The translations under genes and the position numbers were made by a program. Below the pieces are notes generated by a model that was given only the letters and a program-made list of their open reading frames with translations, was not told where the DNA came from and did not search any database. From assembly GCF_965363235.1 (NCBI RefSeq), contig NC_134843.1, positions 93,839,795 to 93,903,794 on the forward strand: DNA of 64,000 nucleotides, given 5' to 3'. Source of the stretch: Mytilus galloprovincialis (lineage: Eukaryota; Mollusca; Bivalvia; Mytilida; Mytilidae). Positions 15,101 through 30,100 of the stretch are shown piece after piece; positions within the stretch are counted from its first letter, which is position 1, and every line of letters starts with the position of its first letter.

Positions 15101-18100
15101 GAAAATACAAGCCTAAAAAGATAGATTTAGTAATGGCTCTTTCTGCCAAAAGGCACATTAGAAACAAACCAGTTATGATCAATTGTTTGGCTTGACTGTG
15201 ATCTATCAAGCATCATTAATTCTGTCACTCTAATGAACCATATTTGGTCAATTCTTCTGACCTATGACAGACGGACCTTTTCTTTTTGACTCAGAATCAT
15301 TATTAAATACTCACAGGACTACATTCACAGGCTGCGTTGTGTCCACGTAATCTGTTCCTACTGCTGTATCGGCTTCTGTCAACAATAATATATTTATAGA
15401 TTTCATCTCATCAATGGTATAATACAGGTTTGATCAATACTTATTCATTTAACTATTCCAATTCCCAATTTTTAATTTTTTTTTATCAATGCAATTTTAC
15501 ATCCTAAATTCTGTCTAATTATATATATGATACTATGACAGTTAATTCTATATTTATGGAAGACATTTTACAATTATGCAAACAGCAAGTTCAGAAGCAC
15601 AAATTAATTCATCACATTAGGAACTTTTACTTTGAAAGATTCTTTCTATAGTATAGCATGTATAGTATATTTAAACAAGAATGTGTCCAAAGTACACGGA
15701 TGCCCCACTCAATCATTGTCCATGGACTGTGAAATAGGGTAAAAATCTAATTTGGCATTAAAATTAGAAGGATTATACTATAGGGAACATGTGTACTAAG
15801 TTTCAAGTTGATTTGACTTCAATTTCATCAAAAACTACCTTGACCAAAAACTTTAACCTGAAACTTCCATTTTCATTTTCTATGTTAAGTGGACCGTGAA
15901 ATTGGGGTCAAAGGTCTAATTTGGCTTTAAAATTAGAAAGATCATATCATAAGCAACAAGTGTACTAAGTTTCAAGTTGATTGGACTTCAGCTTCATCAA
16001 AAACTACCTGGACCAAAAACTTTAACCTGAAACTCCCACTTTCATTTCCATGTTCAATGGACCGTGAAATTGGGGGTCAAAAGTCTAATTTGGGTTTAAA
16101 ATTAAAAAGATCATATCATAAGCAACAAGTGTACCAAGTTATAAGTTGATTGGACTTCAGCTTCATCAAAAACTACCTTGACCAAAAACTTTAACCTGAA
16201 ACTCCCTTTTTCATTTTCTATGTCCAATGGACCGTGAAATTGGGGTCAAAAGTATAATTTGGCTTTAAAATTAGAAAGATCATATCATAAGCAACAAGTG
16301 TACCAAGTTATAAGTTGATTGGACTTCAGCTTCATCAAAAACTACCTTGACCAAAAACTTTAACCTGAAGCAGGACGAACGAACGAATGAACGGAGCCAC
16401 AGACCAGAAAACATAATGCCCCTCTACTATCGTAGGTGGGGCATAAAAATTAGCTTAAACCATAATATAAATACATACACTTGACACTTCCAAATAAACT
16501 GATCAAACAATTCACTTAAACCAGGTGCTAATTTCAGTTCTGCCAGCTTTCTCTGTACCTAGAATAAAACAACAGGTACATAAAAAAACACAATACAGTT
16601 GGCCAACAGGCATGTCCTTAACAGTTGTGTAAGTGTCATGAGTGCTTAAGAAAAAAATTCACAGGTAGTTTTTTTTATTTTTCATTTTCATTACCCCATC
16701 AGCTTGTTTATTAAATTTTTTATTCATAAAATGTCACAATGAAATAAATAAACATTCATAAAATGTCACAATGAAATAAATAAACATTCATAACATGTTC
16801 TAATGGAATAAACATTAAAGTTTTTTTTGGTGGTGTTAAATGAAATATAAGAAAAGGTTCTTATGCATGCAGTGCTATGGACATTCTTCATACAACAGAT
16901 TTCCATTTATGTTTTTAGCACCTACAATTATGATCCATCAAGGGTTTTATCCATCAAAAGTCATAAAAAAATGTCCTTATTTTTATGTTTTTGCTGTAAA
17001 TGAGGCATGAGAATGAATACAATATTTCTTCTGTTTCACAGTTCAATTTTAAATTTTTTAAAGTATTTTCCATTACTAAAGAAATTAGATGTAACTATAT
17101 AGTTTTTCCCCTTGTCAAATGAATAACAACCCCATGCGTTCCTAACAACATTGTAAAATTACCTTATCCTGACATATATTGCAGCTGACCTTTGAAATCA
17201 AATTTTAGCACATGTATATGTGTGTGAATTTTGTTCCTTTTGTTTTTCTTACCTTTTTCCGATGTTTTCCTAATAAGAAGAGACCCAGTACATAAACCAC
17301 CTCTACTCTCTGTACAAGTTCCTCTGTTATTTTTAGACCCTGCTGGACATTCATAGCTCCACCTGCTGATGTGGGCTCAGATATTCCTGAAATAATAATC
17401 ACTTTAAATATGTGGCAAAAAAAAAAGAGAAATATTAAATGGAAAATACAAATTCTATATTTTTCAGTAAAAACTTGAACCGATTCTTACATATTATTTA
17501 ACGGTTCTTTGTCAGTTACAATCATCCTTAATAAAATTAACGAAAACATTTTTGTTTTGTTTTGCTGGTTAATTATACTGACTGGAACAGGTCACTTCTA
17601 AAATCCTTTTTTTACCCAAGCAGATTTGCATTAATTTGATAACATCTATAATATTATTGTCCTACTTTTGACTGTACAACATAACTTATCTTACCCCCAA
17701 TAAAATCCTCATCATCATCTACTGTGGGTGTGTCATATACCTCCTCCGCCATTTGATTTTCTATCCATTCCATCCAACAATCTAACTCACTCACCATTCC
17801 CCTGTATCTGGGGGTATCTAAAAACAAGATAAATTGTAATTGCATCAGCACTATGCATACAAATGAGTATTTTCAAATAATTGGAAAAAGGCTTACTTTC
17901 GTCTTTTTCTAACCAGTTGTGTTATTTTCAAAATTCTTTTCGTCAGTTGATTTATTGTTGTTGGTTCAATGTTTTTTTCTTTCTTTTTTTATCTGTGTTT
18001 TTCATTTATTCAGTTGTTCAAATGTGAAATATTAATTATGACATTATATTTTATTAAACAACCAATAATCATAATCTTATCAAGATTTTTCCTCATCGAT

Positions 18101-21100
18101 GAATAAACGAAATTTTTCCTATCAAAAGTCTTTTCTTTTGAAAAGAATATTAAGTTCATCCTTCTTGAAGTAAAGTTTAAAAAGCGCTCAATACGAAAAA
18201 AATAACAAGTGCACTACAAACAGACTTACAATCTTTCATTACAGCCAAGTTCACAAGTCTGGGCAGTAACTCTGGAATACCAAGTAACAACTCTGAAATA
18301 ACAAAACAATTTCCATGACAATAAAATGTTATTATTTACCTTACCATATATTTCATATTTTGTTTTTGATTTCAAATAATCATTCTACTTTCTAATGAAT
18401 ACAAATAAATAAAATTTATAGTCATCTAACAATCAGCATTCTTGTTCAATTACAATCATAATAAATTGACTCTATATTAAACAAATTATAAATTGTATTA
18501 TTCTTACCTTGATTAATATCTCTAACATTGACAAAACCTCGACTTCTTTTCTGTTTATTCTGGGCAAACACTGAAATTATAAAACATTTGTTTTAAACCA
18601 TTTATTTTGTATTGTGGAAACTTCCTAAATTAACACCATAGTTCAGAATAACAAAATACTGTGCTGCAAAAACATTATACATGTAAGGTCAACATTCAGG
18701 GTTTAAGCTAGGATTTTGAGGGCTTTAGTCACTTTTGCGCGCTATTAAAATCAACCTTATTTTGTGTAAAAGCAATGGACCAATGATTATATTACTAGCT
18801 TAGTCAGATTTTAAGGGATTGAGACACCAACCAGCATGATTGGCAGTTATTGTATGATTTGACTGTATTGGCCATTATGAAAGATTCTGACATGGAATCC
18901 AGAAATTTAGTTCACAATTTCTCTTCAGTTTGTTCCAGGGGTCATTCCTGATCAACAAAAGTTGGATTCTATTTTTTTTAAACATGGAATCACAGCAGAA
19001 ATTAATGTGCAATGATTATTTCACTGCATAATCATTATCCTTATAAAACGTCTAAGTCGATATTTGGAAATCATTTCTATCAAGTTTGAAATGTATAAAA
19101 TCCTTTTTGGAACGATTATAATGACTGAAAGGAGGTTGTAAACAAATCAACAATAGATCACGTTTACTACTTTCGGTTTTAAAATGAAACGAAAACGGGA
19201 AGTGACACGTGGATAATAAATTCAAAACGAGTCCGGATTCATCAGAAAATTGTCATTTTTCGATTTAATTTCCTTCAGTAAGAGATATATATTTGTCTCT
19301 CTCGTTTAATTGATTCTAAATGATTTCATATTTTACGTTTACTTTTGAATGTCTATAAATAGTCAAAAAGAATACTTTCACGCATGCGTAGAACACAGTA
19401 CAGGAAGCACCTGTTTAACATCGTGAACTTTTTGAATAAACACATTAAAGTTCTTTATTTTAAATGGAAATTGTCGAAAGCTTTTGATGAAAAATCTAAA
19501 TCAAATATGACGAAAATACCTTTGAATGACGAATCTACGACAAACTAACTTCAGATTGTGATCGTTTAGGAAATATTGAAATTCAAATGCGAACTGTCCG
19601 GGATGTTACATTTTTTATTAAATGACGAAATTATACTCCTCGGTAGGTCTTTTCACCACCGAACACCGCCAAACACCACCGAACACCCCAAAAGTTTATT
19701 ATTTTGTCTTTTATCGTTATCAATGTGAATTAAATATAATATTCAAGTTATTTATTCAACAAATCAGAAGATTGAAAGTCCAAATATCTACAGAAAACTG
19801 AAAGGAAGAGTCTTATAACATCCCACTTTTTGAACTCCGCTGACCCTCATGGACACCTCAAATATACTTTTTTCCATTTTTTCTTTCTAACTCTTCTATA
19901 AAATAGTTGTACCAATAATAATAAAAGAGAAAAATATCAAAATCTAACCAATAAACAGAGTTCCAGGATACTTGAACTGATTACTTATTATATATATTTG
20001 AATTTTATAACACACACAATGTAATCCGGAAAGTGATGAATCCGGAGACGTTTTTTCTTATATTAATTTTCGATTTTAACATAAAAATGATGCCCATAAA
20101 AATCAAAAATTGATTAAATTATATGTAATTTAATTTATTTTATCGTTTTATTGTATAATATCAAAGTTTGTCTTAGTGGTTGGTGGTTTTTCAGGTGTTC
20201 GGCGGTGTTCGGTGGTGTGCGGTGGTGTTCGGTGGTGAAAAGACCCACCCTATACTCCTGGTTGTTGAAATGCCAACTGACAGATTTTCCTGGGGAAATA
20301 AATATGATGGTCATTCTATGATGGGGTTAATTAATAAATTACGGATAAGTGACCCATCTGATGGCGATAAGCGGATTAGTTGTAATCACAACTTGTAACA
20401 CCTGTTGAAAATGTTAATTACCTGGAGGTCATAAACTTGTCAAAAACATGAAGACAGGTAGATTTATGGTTTTTATGGCGAATTTTTTTTTACACTTTCA
20501 AAATTAAAGTGACGAAATTGATTTGAAATACTTTCGTCAATGAGAAAACCTTTTCGTAAAATACGAAAGTGACGAGCGCTAGCAAAATCACTGAACATTG
20601 ATCTGATTTTTGCATACAAATGGAAAATATCCGTTTTAAGTTTAGAACCAGATCTAAATAATAATGTTTGCGAATATTAAGTTCATCCTTCTTGAAGTAA
20701 AGTTGGATCATACGGTCAAACCTGTCCAAACACACACTCACGAGACTTTGTGCTTTGTTTGGTTTTCACAGGTGTTCCGATTGTAGAGGTAAACGGAAGT
20801 CAACACCAAAATATTAATAATAAATAGGTGACACAACAGATGACCATTTATTTTCGTGTTGATTTAGATGTAAAAATATAAGTTAATGAAGATAGACGTA
20901 TTGCTACAATTTTTTGTATATAAATCAAACGCCACTCACTTAATCACGCTTGTCGTTTTCAAACTATAAATTGTTCAATTATGTCCGACATGGAGTGATT
21001 TTGCTTTTTATAATTATTTCCTCATCCGTTAATTCACTGACCAATTCAGATTCCCAGTACCTGTCAAATGACTATTCCGTAATTGAATATAAATAGGGAC

Positions 21101-24100
21101 TCTAAAGGGAATACGGCATCCTGTAAACGAAAGCCATTGACCTTGTTGTGTTTCACAACTTCTTAATCCAGTGAAAAGCTTTAAAACTATTATTTAATCA
21201 AACAGTTCAGCTACAGAATGGCAGTTATGATTTTGTGGCCGTAATTATTTGAGTAATGACTAATGTGCATTTAATTGATCTTGGGGAAAGTTTCTTGTGT
21301 TTGATTAATTAAATCACGCAAATAATTAAAAATATTTTTTGTTTTGATTGCTATCAATCGATTTCGAATACATATTTACTAAGGAGCCTTCAAAAAGCAT
21401 TCTGAATTTGGTGTTGACAGGCTTCATTTTTTTTCAGGTAAGATTAACCTTAATTGATAGGGAAATTCTGTAGGACTTTGAACTGAAAGGTAAGATTAAC
21501 CTTAATTGATAGGGAAATTCTGTAGGACTTTTAAACTGAAATTTGGTTTTATCAGGGTTCGGTTTACCCAGGTTTCACTGTATAGATTAATGGATATGTA
21601 ATGTCCAATGATTGAAACAGGTCTCAAACCCCTGTTGGCATACATGTAACTCTAAGCTAGTGTAGGCTTAATTAGACAAGAACACTAATTCAACAATCAA
21701 ATACCAACATGACCATCACAAATCTATGGATATCAAAATAATCTACATTGATGATATATAATATGATTCACATTACCAACTTACATGAAGATTTGTTTTC
21801 GTAAATATCAAGGTCAGATATTGCCACTGCCAATATTCTACAGAAGTTAGCAAGTTGTGAGTCAGTCAATGATAGAATCAGTGTCTTTATATTAGCTACA
21901 AAACAAAAGTATACAATTAATGTCAATCTAAAATTTGTAGCCTTGACAATATGCCTCTTAAATCTGGAGTAAATCATCTATTAGATAGGTTAGAATTTAA
22001 TCTAAGAGCTAAGAGTGCAAAGTCATGGAATTTCATTCTGGTTGTAATAATGTGCTTTACATAATAGAAAACTAGGGGCTCTAAAGAGCCTATGTCGCTC
22101 ACCTTGATCTATGTGCATCACATAAACGAAGGACACAGATAAATTCATAACAATATTGTGTTTTGGTGATGGTGATGTGTTTGAAGATCTTACTTTACTG
22201 AACATTCTTGCTCCTTACAATTATCTCTATCTTTAAAGAACTGGCCCAGTAGTTAAAATATTTTGTAAAAATTTACAAAATTTACAAAATTAACAAAATT
22301 GTTAAAAATTGACTACAAAGGGCAATAACTCCTAAAGAGGTCAATTGACCATTTTGATCATTCTGACTTATTTGTAGGTCTTACTTTGCTGTACATTATT
22401 GCTGTTGAAAGTTTATCTATCTATAATAATATTTAAGATAACAACCAAAAGCTGAAAATTTTTCATATAGAAGTGATTGAAATTCTGAAAAATCCTTGGA
22501 TTCTGAAGTTTCATACTAATTTATGGAATACTCATTTTTGTACCATCAATATTAGGCAAGTTTTCTTTCTTTCTAGTTCAGTTAATTTAAACTTCTGGTA
22601 TTTACAAATTATTTATCACAATAAACTGTTAATAACTAGGAACTGTATACTTACTTATTCTATGTAGATCTAACACTTGTCGTTTAGACTGTAACATATC
22701 CTCTACCAATTGACAAGCATTTATAAAAGTCTTTGTATGAGATAACAATGTAAACACATAATTCAGTACTTCATCATCCTCCATTAGAATATTAATCACA
22801 TGATCACCAATACTCTGAAAAAATAATCACATGATCACCAATACTCTGAAAAAAATAATCACATGATCACCAATGCTCTGAAAAATATCAGAATGTTGAT
22901 CACATGATTACCAATACTCTGAATAGTCATGCGGTATGGGCTTTGCTCATTGTTGAAGGCCGTACGGTGACCTATAGTTGTTAATGTCTGTGTCATTTTG
23001 GTCTTTTGTGGATAGTTGTCTCATTGGCAATCATACCACATCTTTTTTATATTAATCACATGATTACCAATACTCTGAAAAGTATCACGTTAATCACATG
23101 ATAACCAGTTTTTGAAAAATTGATATCAATACAATTCAAGGTCAGGGGAGTAAATGCTGAGGCAGAAGTTTAATATCAAAGTAATATGCAATGAAAAAAG
23201 ATACCAGAAAAGTTTAAAATCAAAGCTACTTCCAGTAGGAAAGCTTTAAAATGATGTTTACATGTGAAGGGTTGTTTAATGGTATTCTGCAAATCTCAAC
23301 ACATTTTGAAAACAGTAGTCCTATGGCTATAGCTCATTACAATAAAATGGAAAGGTAGAATAAAAAAAAATCTTTTAAGCATTTTTTATTCTTTAATTTT
23401 CATACACATTTTATTCTTCGTCCATCTTCCTGGTGGTTTTATTTACATTTAATTACAGTTGAGTTCTGGGTAGTTCAAATTTATAAAAGTACAAATTGTA
23501 TAATCCATTCAATTTCAAGATATTTAAACTTACAGTTGTAGATATTTTTGTCAAAATTTCCAAAACCAGACTCTTGATTCTGAGTAACAGGTCAGACTCT
23601 GGATATCCAACTAAAAGTACAAATAAAATATATAATGACATAAAGAGTTATTTGAAACATAAATTGACAGCATTTTTATCATTTGACATTTTATTTGTCT
23701 GCCTTTTTAAAAGTAAGATGACATCATCATGAAATACAGTGACTATAGGCTGTTCAGGATTTTGTTTTTTGTGGTCTTTGATGAAATTATACTTTTTAAT
23801 ACACATGTAAGAGGAAGGACGTTTACTTTCAAGGATAATAAACTGTAATACATGCATGACAATGGTGGAGTCAGATCAAACAGGCCTGCAATGTCTATTT
23901 TGCACGATTTCTGGATTGATTGATTGGTATTTAACACCACTTTCAACACTATTGTGATATTTCATGGTGGTGCAATATTTCTGATGTGGACCAACTATAG
24001 CTATTGAGAAATGTATATATTGCTTACCTTTGATGTTTTTACATGCCTGGGGAAACTGTGTGTTAAACATCAAAATTCTCATCAATACCTAAAAAAGAAA

Positions 24101-27100
24101 TCATAATTAGTGTAATAAATCTTAATTTTGTTTAGGAAACTTTTAGTAGCCAAGATTAAAAGTGATTTTGTTTTTAACTGAGCATTTATCATTAAAAATA
24201 TGTATGATCTTTGTCTGTCCATGAAACATGGTCAAAAATGTTTTATCAAATTTAATAAGTATTGTGTGAACAGTAATTATAAATAAAATAATTTAGGATA
24301 GATATAATAAATATAATACAGAATAATCATATACTGGTAGTACAAATCGTAAGAAATTTTAAGTGATAGAATAAAACTCTTCAGTTCTGAAGATATCTTT
24401 CATGGCTGCAGGTTTAAACCAGGTGCTCCGCAGGGCGCAGCTTTATACGACCGCAGAGGTCGAACCCTGAACAGTTGGGGCAAGTATGGACAAAACATTC
24501 AAGCGTGATCCAGCTCTGAATTTGGATTGTGATCAAATTTTTGACAATACATGGGTTTTTTTTACACAAAACAAATGTCAAGATTTTACAAATCAATTAA
24601 AGATTTCTTCTTCAAACTTTTTAAATCTAAAATTAAATAGTTGACACAGCATAGGTTTCTGACACAGAATGAATGTGGTCTAATGAACTTAAAAGTTTTT
24701 TTTTGCCTTTGAGTAATTCACTATGCTGTTGAATATTAATCCTCTCAAAAAAATGTTTGAAGAAATTTTCTTTTTATTTAAGAAATCTGAAATGAGAAAA
24801 ATTTAAACCCCCCCCCTTTTTTTTCACATCCTCGTTTCCCTTTTTCCAAAACTGATATCAATTCAAATTTCTAATGGAGTTTGCAACAATAACTACTCTT
24901 TTAAATACATCATAAAATATTAAAATGTAAAATAAAGTGCTTGTTATCACTAAATGGTAAAGATTGGTTGGTAGTAAAAGTGAATATACATTGTTTATTG
25001 TATAAAACAATAAAAAAAACTTAATCAGAAACATTTTATATTGGCAAATTTCCAATGAAGTTATTTACATAAAGTTATTGGCAAATAAAAATAGAAAATG
25101 ACATCATAGTCATGTCTGGCAAATGTCCAACATACAGTACAGTTCAAGAGTACCAACTCTCCCACACCCTACACCGAGGAAAATGTCGGAGCCACTCCGA
25201 CAAACTCCGATATTCCTCTCAAAATGTTGGGAGGAATTTGGGAGTAATCTCTCCCAAAATCAGGTAAATGTTTATTGTGATAACGAGCTCACTCTCGACA
25301 CCGAGGAATTAATTGCCCTTATCCTACTTTGATCTATACCGGCACAAGACTGAATGGGTAATTGGATTACCTGACAGGTAAAGGTTGAAGTTATAAAGAG
25401 TTATATTTCCGGTCTACTGTACCAGTTTAAGTGTCAAACCGGTGTATAATTTTAAATGTCTTTTATACTAATTAAATTTCAGTTGTGGTAATAAAAACTA
25501 AAGTCAAAATATTTTCGTATTTTTTGTTAGCCCATCTAAAAATATCTTAACCTTAATGTACTTGCTTTAAAAAAAAAAACGATTATAAAATATAGCGGAA
25601 TATGTGAAAAACAAAATATTCTACTTCAAAGTTAAAGTCTTTATTTAAAAATTATAAGTCTAAAAGTTTTATATATGCAAGTAAAAAGGAAAATTTATTC
25701 ACCATTCATTAGACAAAATGATTGCCCCGTATTAATTGTGTAAATCTACGGCATTTTCTTTTTACGATTATCTAATTGCTGGAATGAATAAAAGATTTAA
25801 AAGCAAAATGTTGTTGTTAATTCTTTCAATTGTATTTAAGTTTTATAAAAAATGAAAACTACTTAATTTTGACCTCGATGTCTTCACCAGTAAATTAATA
25901 TTTTATTTACGAAATGAGCATACTTGTGTAAAAATAACCGGAAACTTTCGCTAAATTAATCTGAGCAGTTAAATAAAATTACGTGTTTGAAAGTTTTGTA
26001 TATTCAAGTAAAAAGGAAAAGATTATTCACCATTCGTTATGCTTAACAATTACGGCATTTTCGTTTTACGATTTTGTTGGCAGTACAGCAGAATAATAAT
26101 ACATTTCCGTTACAACAGGAATACTTCCAGCTGCATTAATTCGTCTTTGTTTAATATTAACTTTCGCACAATGAATGTAAATTTGTGTATTTTCAACAAA
26201 AGATTTTAAAAACAATTATTTGCCGTGCGAAGACAATTCCACGATACACATCTCAGTTATCAACAGTTTGGGTTGAACTTGAACTTGACTTACTTAACAA
26301 TGTTAAATGCTAAAAATAGTTAACATCAATGTTATCCACAGCACGAGTTTTTTAAAGGGCGGGAAAAAATATCGCGTACTAGTAAACTCAGGTGACCTTT
26401 CTGGCCGACCGTGGGAAAGTCCATTCAAGGTTTCTAAAGTTGCAGAACAACATTTTTGTGCAATCGTATTGAGGCTCCAGAAGGTCCTTTTACAATTGAT
26501 TTATCGGGAAAATATAATTCTTATCCGAATAAACGTGAACACATTTTTAACTATTTGAATTTTAATGTTTTATCTTTCAAAAAAGAAAGTACATTAATTA
26601 TATGTCCATGGTCAATAATATAGATTTACAGTTGGTGATGTATTAATGGAAATTATGATGGAAATTGTCCGGGGTGACTGATTGTATTCAAATGACAATA
26701 ATCATGATAATACGATAAAGAAATGCCAATTGTAGGCGTTTGGGAAATTTTGAAAATAAAATGATGACTGATTTAACTGGAATAGAATATTATGATGGGC
26801 AATTATGAGGTTTGATAAATTTTATTAATAATTAAAGGATTAGTGACCTATCGGATAGCGATAAGCGGATTACTTATCATCACAACTTTTAACATCTTTT
26901 GTAAACGTAAAATGATTGAGCGTCATAAACTTGTCAAACACCGATTATAGTACATTTATAATATAATTAATGTGAAAATATTTTTCACTTTCCAAATTCA
27001 AATGACGAAATTGATATAAATACTTTCGTCAATTTGAAAATCGTTCCGTAAAATGCGAAAATGACGAACACTATCAATATCACTTGAAATTATTTCCTCT

Positions 27101-30100
27101 GTCAACAGAGTTGTCATTTAACAGTTTCTGTTCGTAATTTGAATTATTCAAGTCTGTATAAATGTACCGAGGTGGTGAAACATCATATTTTACATTGCTC
27201 AATAAATTAAGTTTACTTGATGATCCGATGAATCGGGTTACCGAAAAAAAAACATGATTTTATTAGCCAGTTGATTTTTTAATAATGAACAATTAATGCG
27301 CTGATATTGCTTATTGAATAAGTTATAAAAGAAACTAATTGTGGCAAAATCGTCCTTGCTGAAAGAACACAATGTATGACCTGACCGGACTGTAATAGAA
27401 ACACAAAATAACAATTTTCTTCATACTTTTTCGTATGTACGTTCTATTTTAAAGATAACGGCATAAGACACAAATATAAAAGATAATAATTATCTTATTC
27501 TAAATGATATTGTCACATCTTTATCTGTCAAAGAAAGGAAAACATTTGTTCAATTTATAATACCGTGATTTTAAAGCACACCTGTGCAACCAAGATCGAT
27601 TAAATGTTCAAAGGTAAATTATCTGGGTAATCCAATTATGTTGTCACGCGTCGTTAATTTGAAGTACATCCGATGGGCAATAAACCAATTAACAGCCACG
27701 CGGTGTTGGGAGAGAATCTTTGGAGGATTTTAGGAGTGAAATCCGCGGTACTCGGTGTAAATTTTAACACGGAAATCGGAGAAAAAAGTTATCGAATCGA
27801 TATTTTTGAACAGTACTGTACACTATCTAAAAACATTTTAGATAAGATAAGGAAAAAAAGCTTCATCAGCAACATTTTATATTGGCAAATTTCCAATGAA
27901 GTTATTTACATAAAGTTATTGGCAAATAAAAATAGAAAATGACATCATAGTCATGTCTGGCAAATTTTCAACATATATTATCAACTACTATTCTATACAA
28001 AGAAAGATAACTCCAATTGAAAATTAATTGCTATTGCACAATATTGTGCAATTAGATATTTCTTGCTATTGTGCAATACTGTGCAATTGAAAATTTCTTG
28101 CTATTGCACAATACTTGATATGGAATCCTGATTTGGACCAACTTGAAAACTGGGCCCATAATCAAAAATCAAAGTACATATTTAGATAAAGCATATCAAA
28201 TAAGCCCAAGAATTTAATTTTTGTTGAAATCAAAATTAGTTTAATTTTGGACCCTTTGGACCTTAATGTAGACCAATTTGAAAACTGGACCAAAAATTAA
28301 GAATCTACATACACAGTTAGATTTGGCATATCAAAGAACCCATTTATTCAATTTTTGATGAAATCAAGCAAAGTTTAATTTTGGACCCCCATTTGGACCA
28401 ACTTGAAAACTAGGCCAATAATTAAAAATCTAAGTACATTTTTAAATTCAGCATATCAAAGAACCCCAAGGATTCAATTTTTGTTAAAATCAAACTAAGT
28501 TTAATTTTGGACCCTTTGGACCTTAATGTAGACCAATTTGAAAACTGGACCAAAAATTAAGAATCTACATACACAGTTAGATTTGGCATATCAAAGAACC
28601 CATTTATTCAATTTTTGATGAAATCAAACAAAGTTTAATTTTGGACCCCCATTTGGACCAACTTGAAAACTAGGCCAATAATTAAAAATCTAAGTACATT
28701 TTTAAATTCAGCATATCAAAGAACCCCAAGGATTCAATTTTTGTTAAAATCAAACTAAGTTTAATTTTGGACCCTTTGGACCTTAATGTAGACCAATTTG
28801 AAAACGGGACCAAAAATTAAGAATCTACATGTATAGTTAGATTCAGCATATCAAAGAACCCCAATTATTCAATTTTTGATGAAATCACACAAAGTTCAAT
28901 TTTGGACCCTTTGGGCCCCTTATTCCTAAACTGTTAGGACCAAAACTCCCAAAATCAAACCCAACCTTCCTTTTATGGTCATAAACTTTGTGTTTAAATT
29001 TCATAGATTTCTATTTACTTATACTAAAGTTATTGTGCGAAAACCAAGAATAATGCTTATTTGGGCCCTTTTTTGGCCCCTAATTCCTAAACTGTTGGAA
29101 CCAAAACTCCCAAAATCAATCCCAACCTTCCTTTTGTGGTCATAAACCTTGTGTCAAAATTTCATAGATTTCTATTCACTTAAACTAAAGTTATAGTGCG
29201 AAAACCAAGAAAATGCTTATTTGGGCCCTTTTTGGCCCTTAATTCCTAAAATGTTGGGACCAAAACTCCCAAAATCAATCCCAACCTTCCTTTTGTGGTC
29301 ATAAACCTTGTGTTAAAATTTCATTGATTTCTATTCACTTTTACTAAAGTTAGAGTGCGAAAACTAAAAGTATTTGGACGACGACGACGCCAACGTGATA
29401 GCAATATACGAGCAAAAAATTAAAATTTTTGCGGTCGTATAAAAAGACAATTTGATTGCTACCTCAACACCACCATGTTCATAGAACTGTGCTGCATATT
29501 TTTGTTGTTCATCATCTGCATTTGACTCTTCATTTGATCTCCTAGGTTCAAAGTTCATCAAATTACCCAACAAAGTCTGCAATAAAAGATTAACAATTTA
29601 GAATTTTGGTAACTTTTTTTTGTTAATGCTACAATTAAATATTTTCTCTTAACATTTACATTTAAAAAATAATTGAAAAGGTTTTATAAACACCATGTGT
29701 CTAACTTGCTACTGCCGCTGCCAAGGTAAAAGTGTTATGTTGATTACCAAAGAGTAGAAGTGTAATGTTCACTTAAAAAAAATCAAACACTTTTATCAAT
29801 AAAATACAGAAAACCTAAAATAACAAGAATGTGCCACTAGTATATGGATACCCCCGGTGGAAATTGTCATTTTCTATGTTCAGTGGACCTTGAAGTTGGC
29901 GTTAAAACTCTAATTTGTCATTAAAATTTGAAAGATCATTTCAAAGGGAACATGTAAAATAAGTTTAAAATTGATTGGACATCAACTCCATCAAAATCTT
30001 TAATCTGAAGCTGGACAGATAGAACGAACTTGATAATATTTGGACTTTTTCAATAGATTCTATATTCATATATTTATTGATCTTGTTGCAGCAAATGTCA

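Noticed and set aside
25011-27975. Terminal direct repeats as the ends of an LTR-type element
   Set aside because: The repeated segment is part of the surrounding HT4 element, lacks TG...CA ends, and the interior shows no element proteins.
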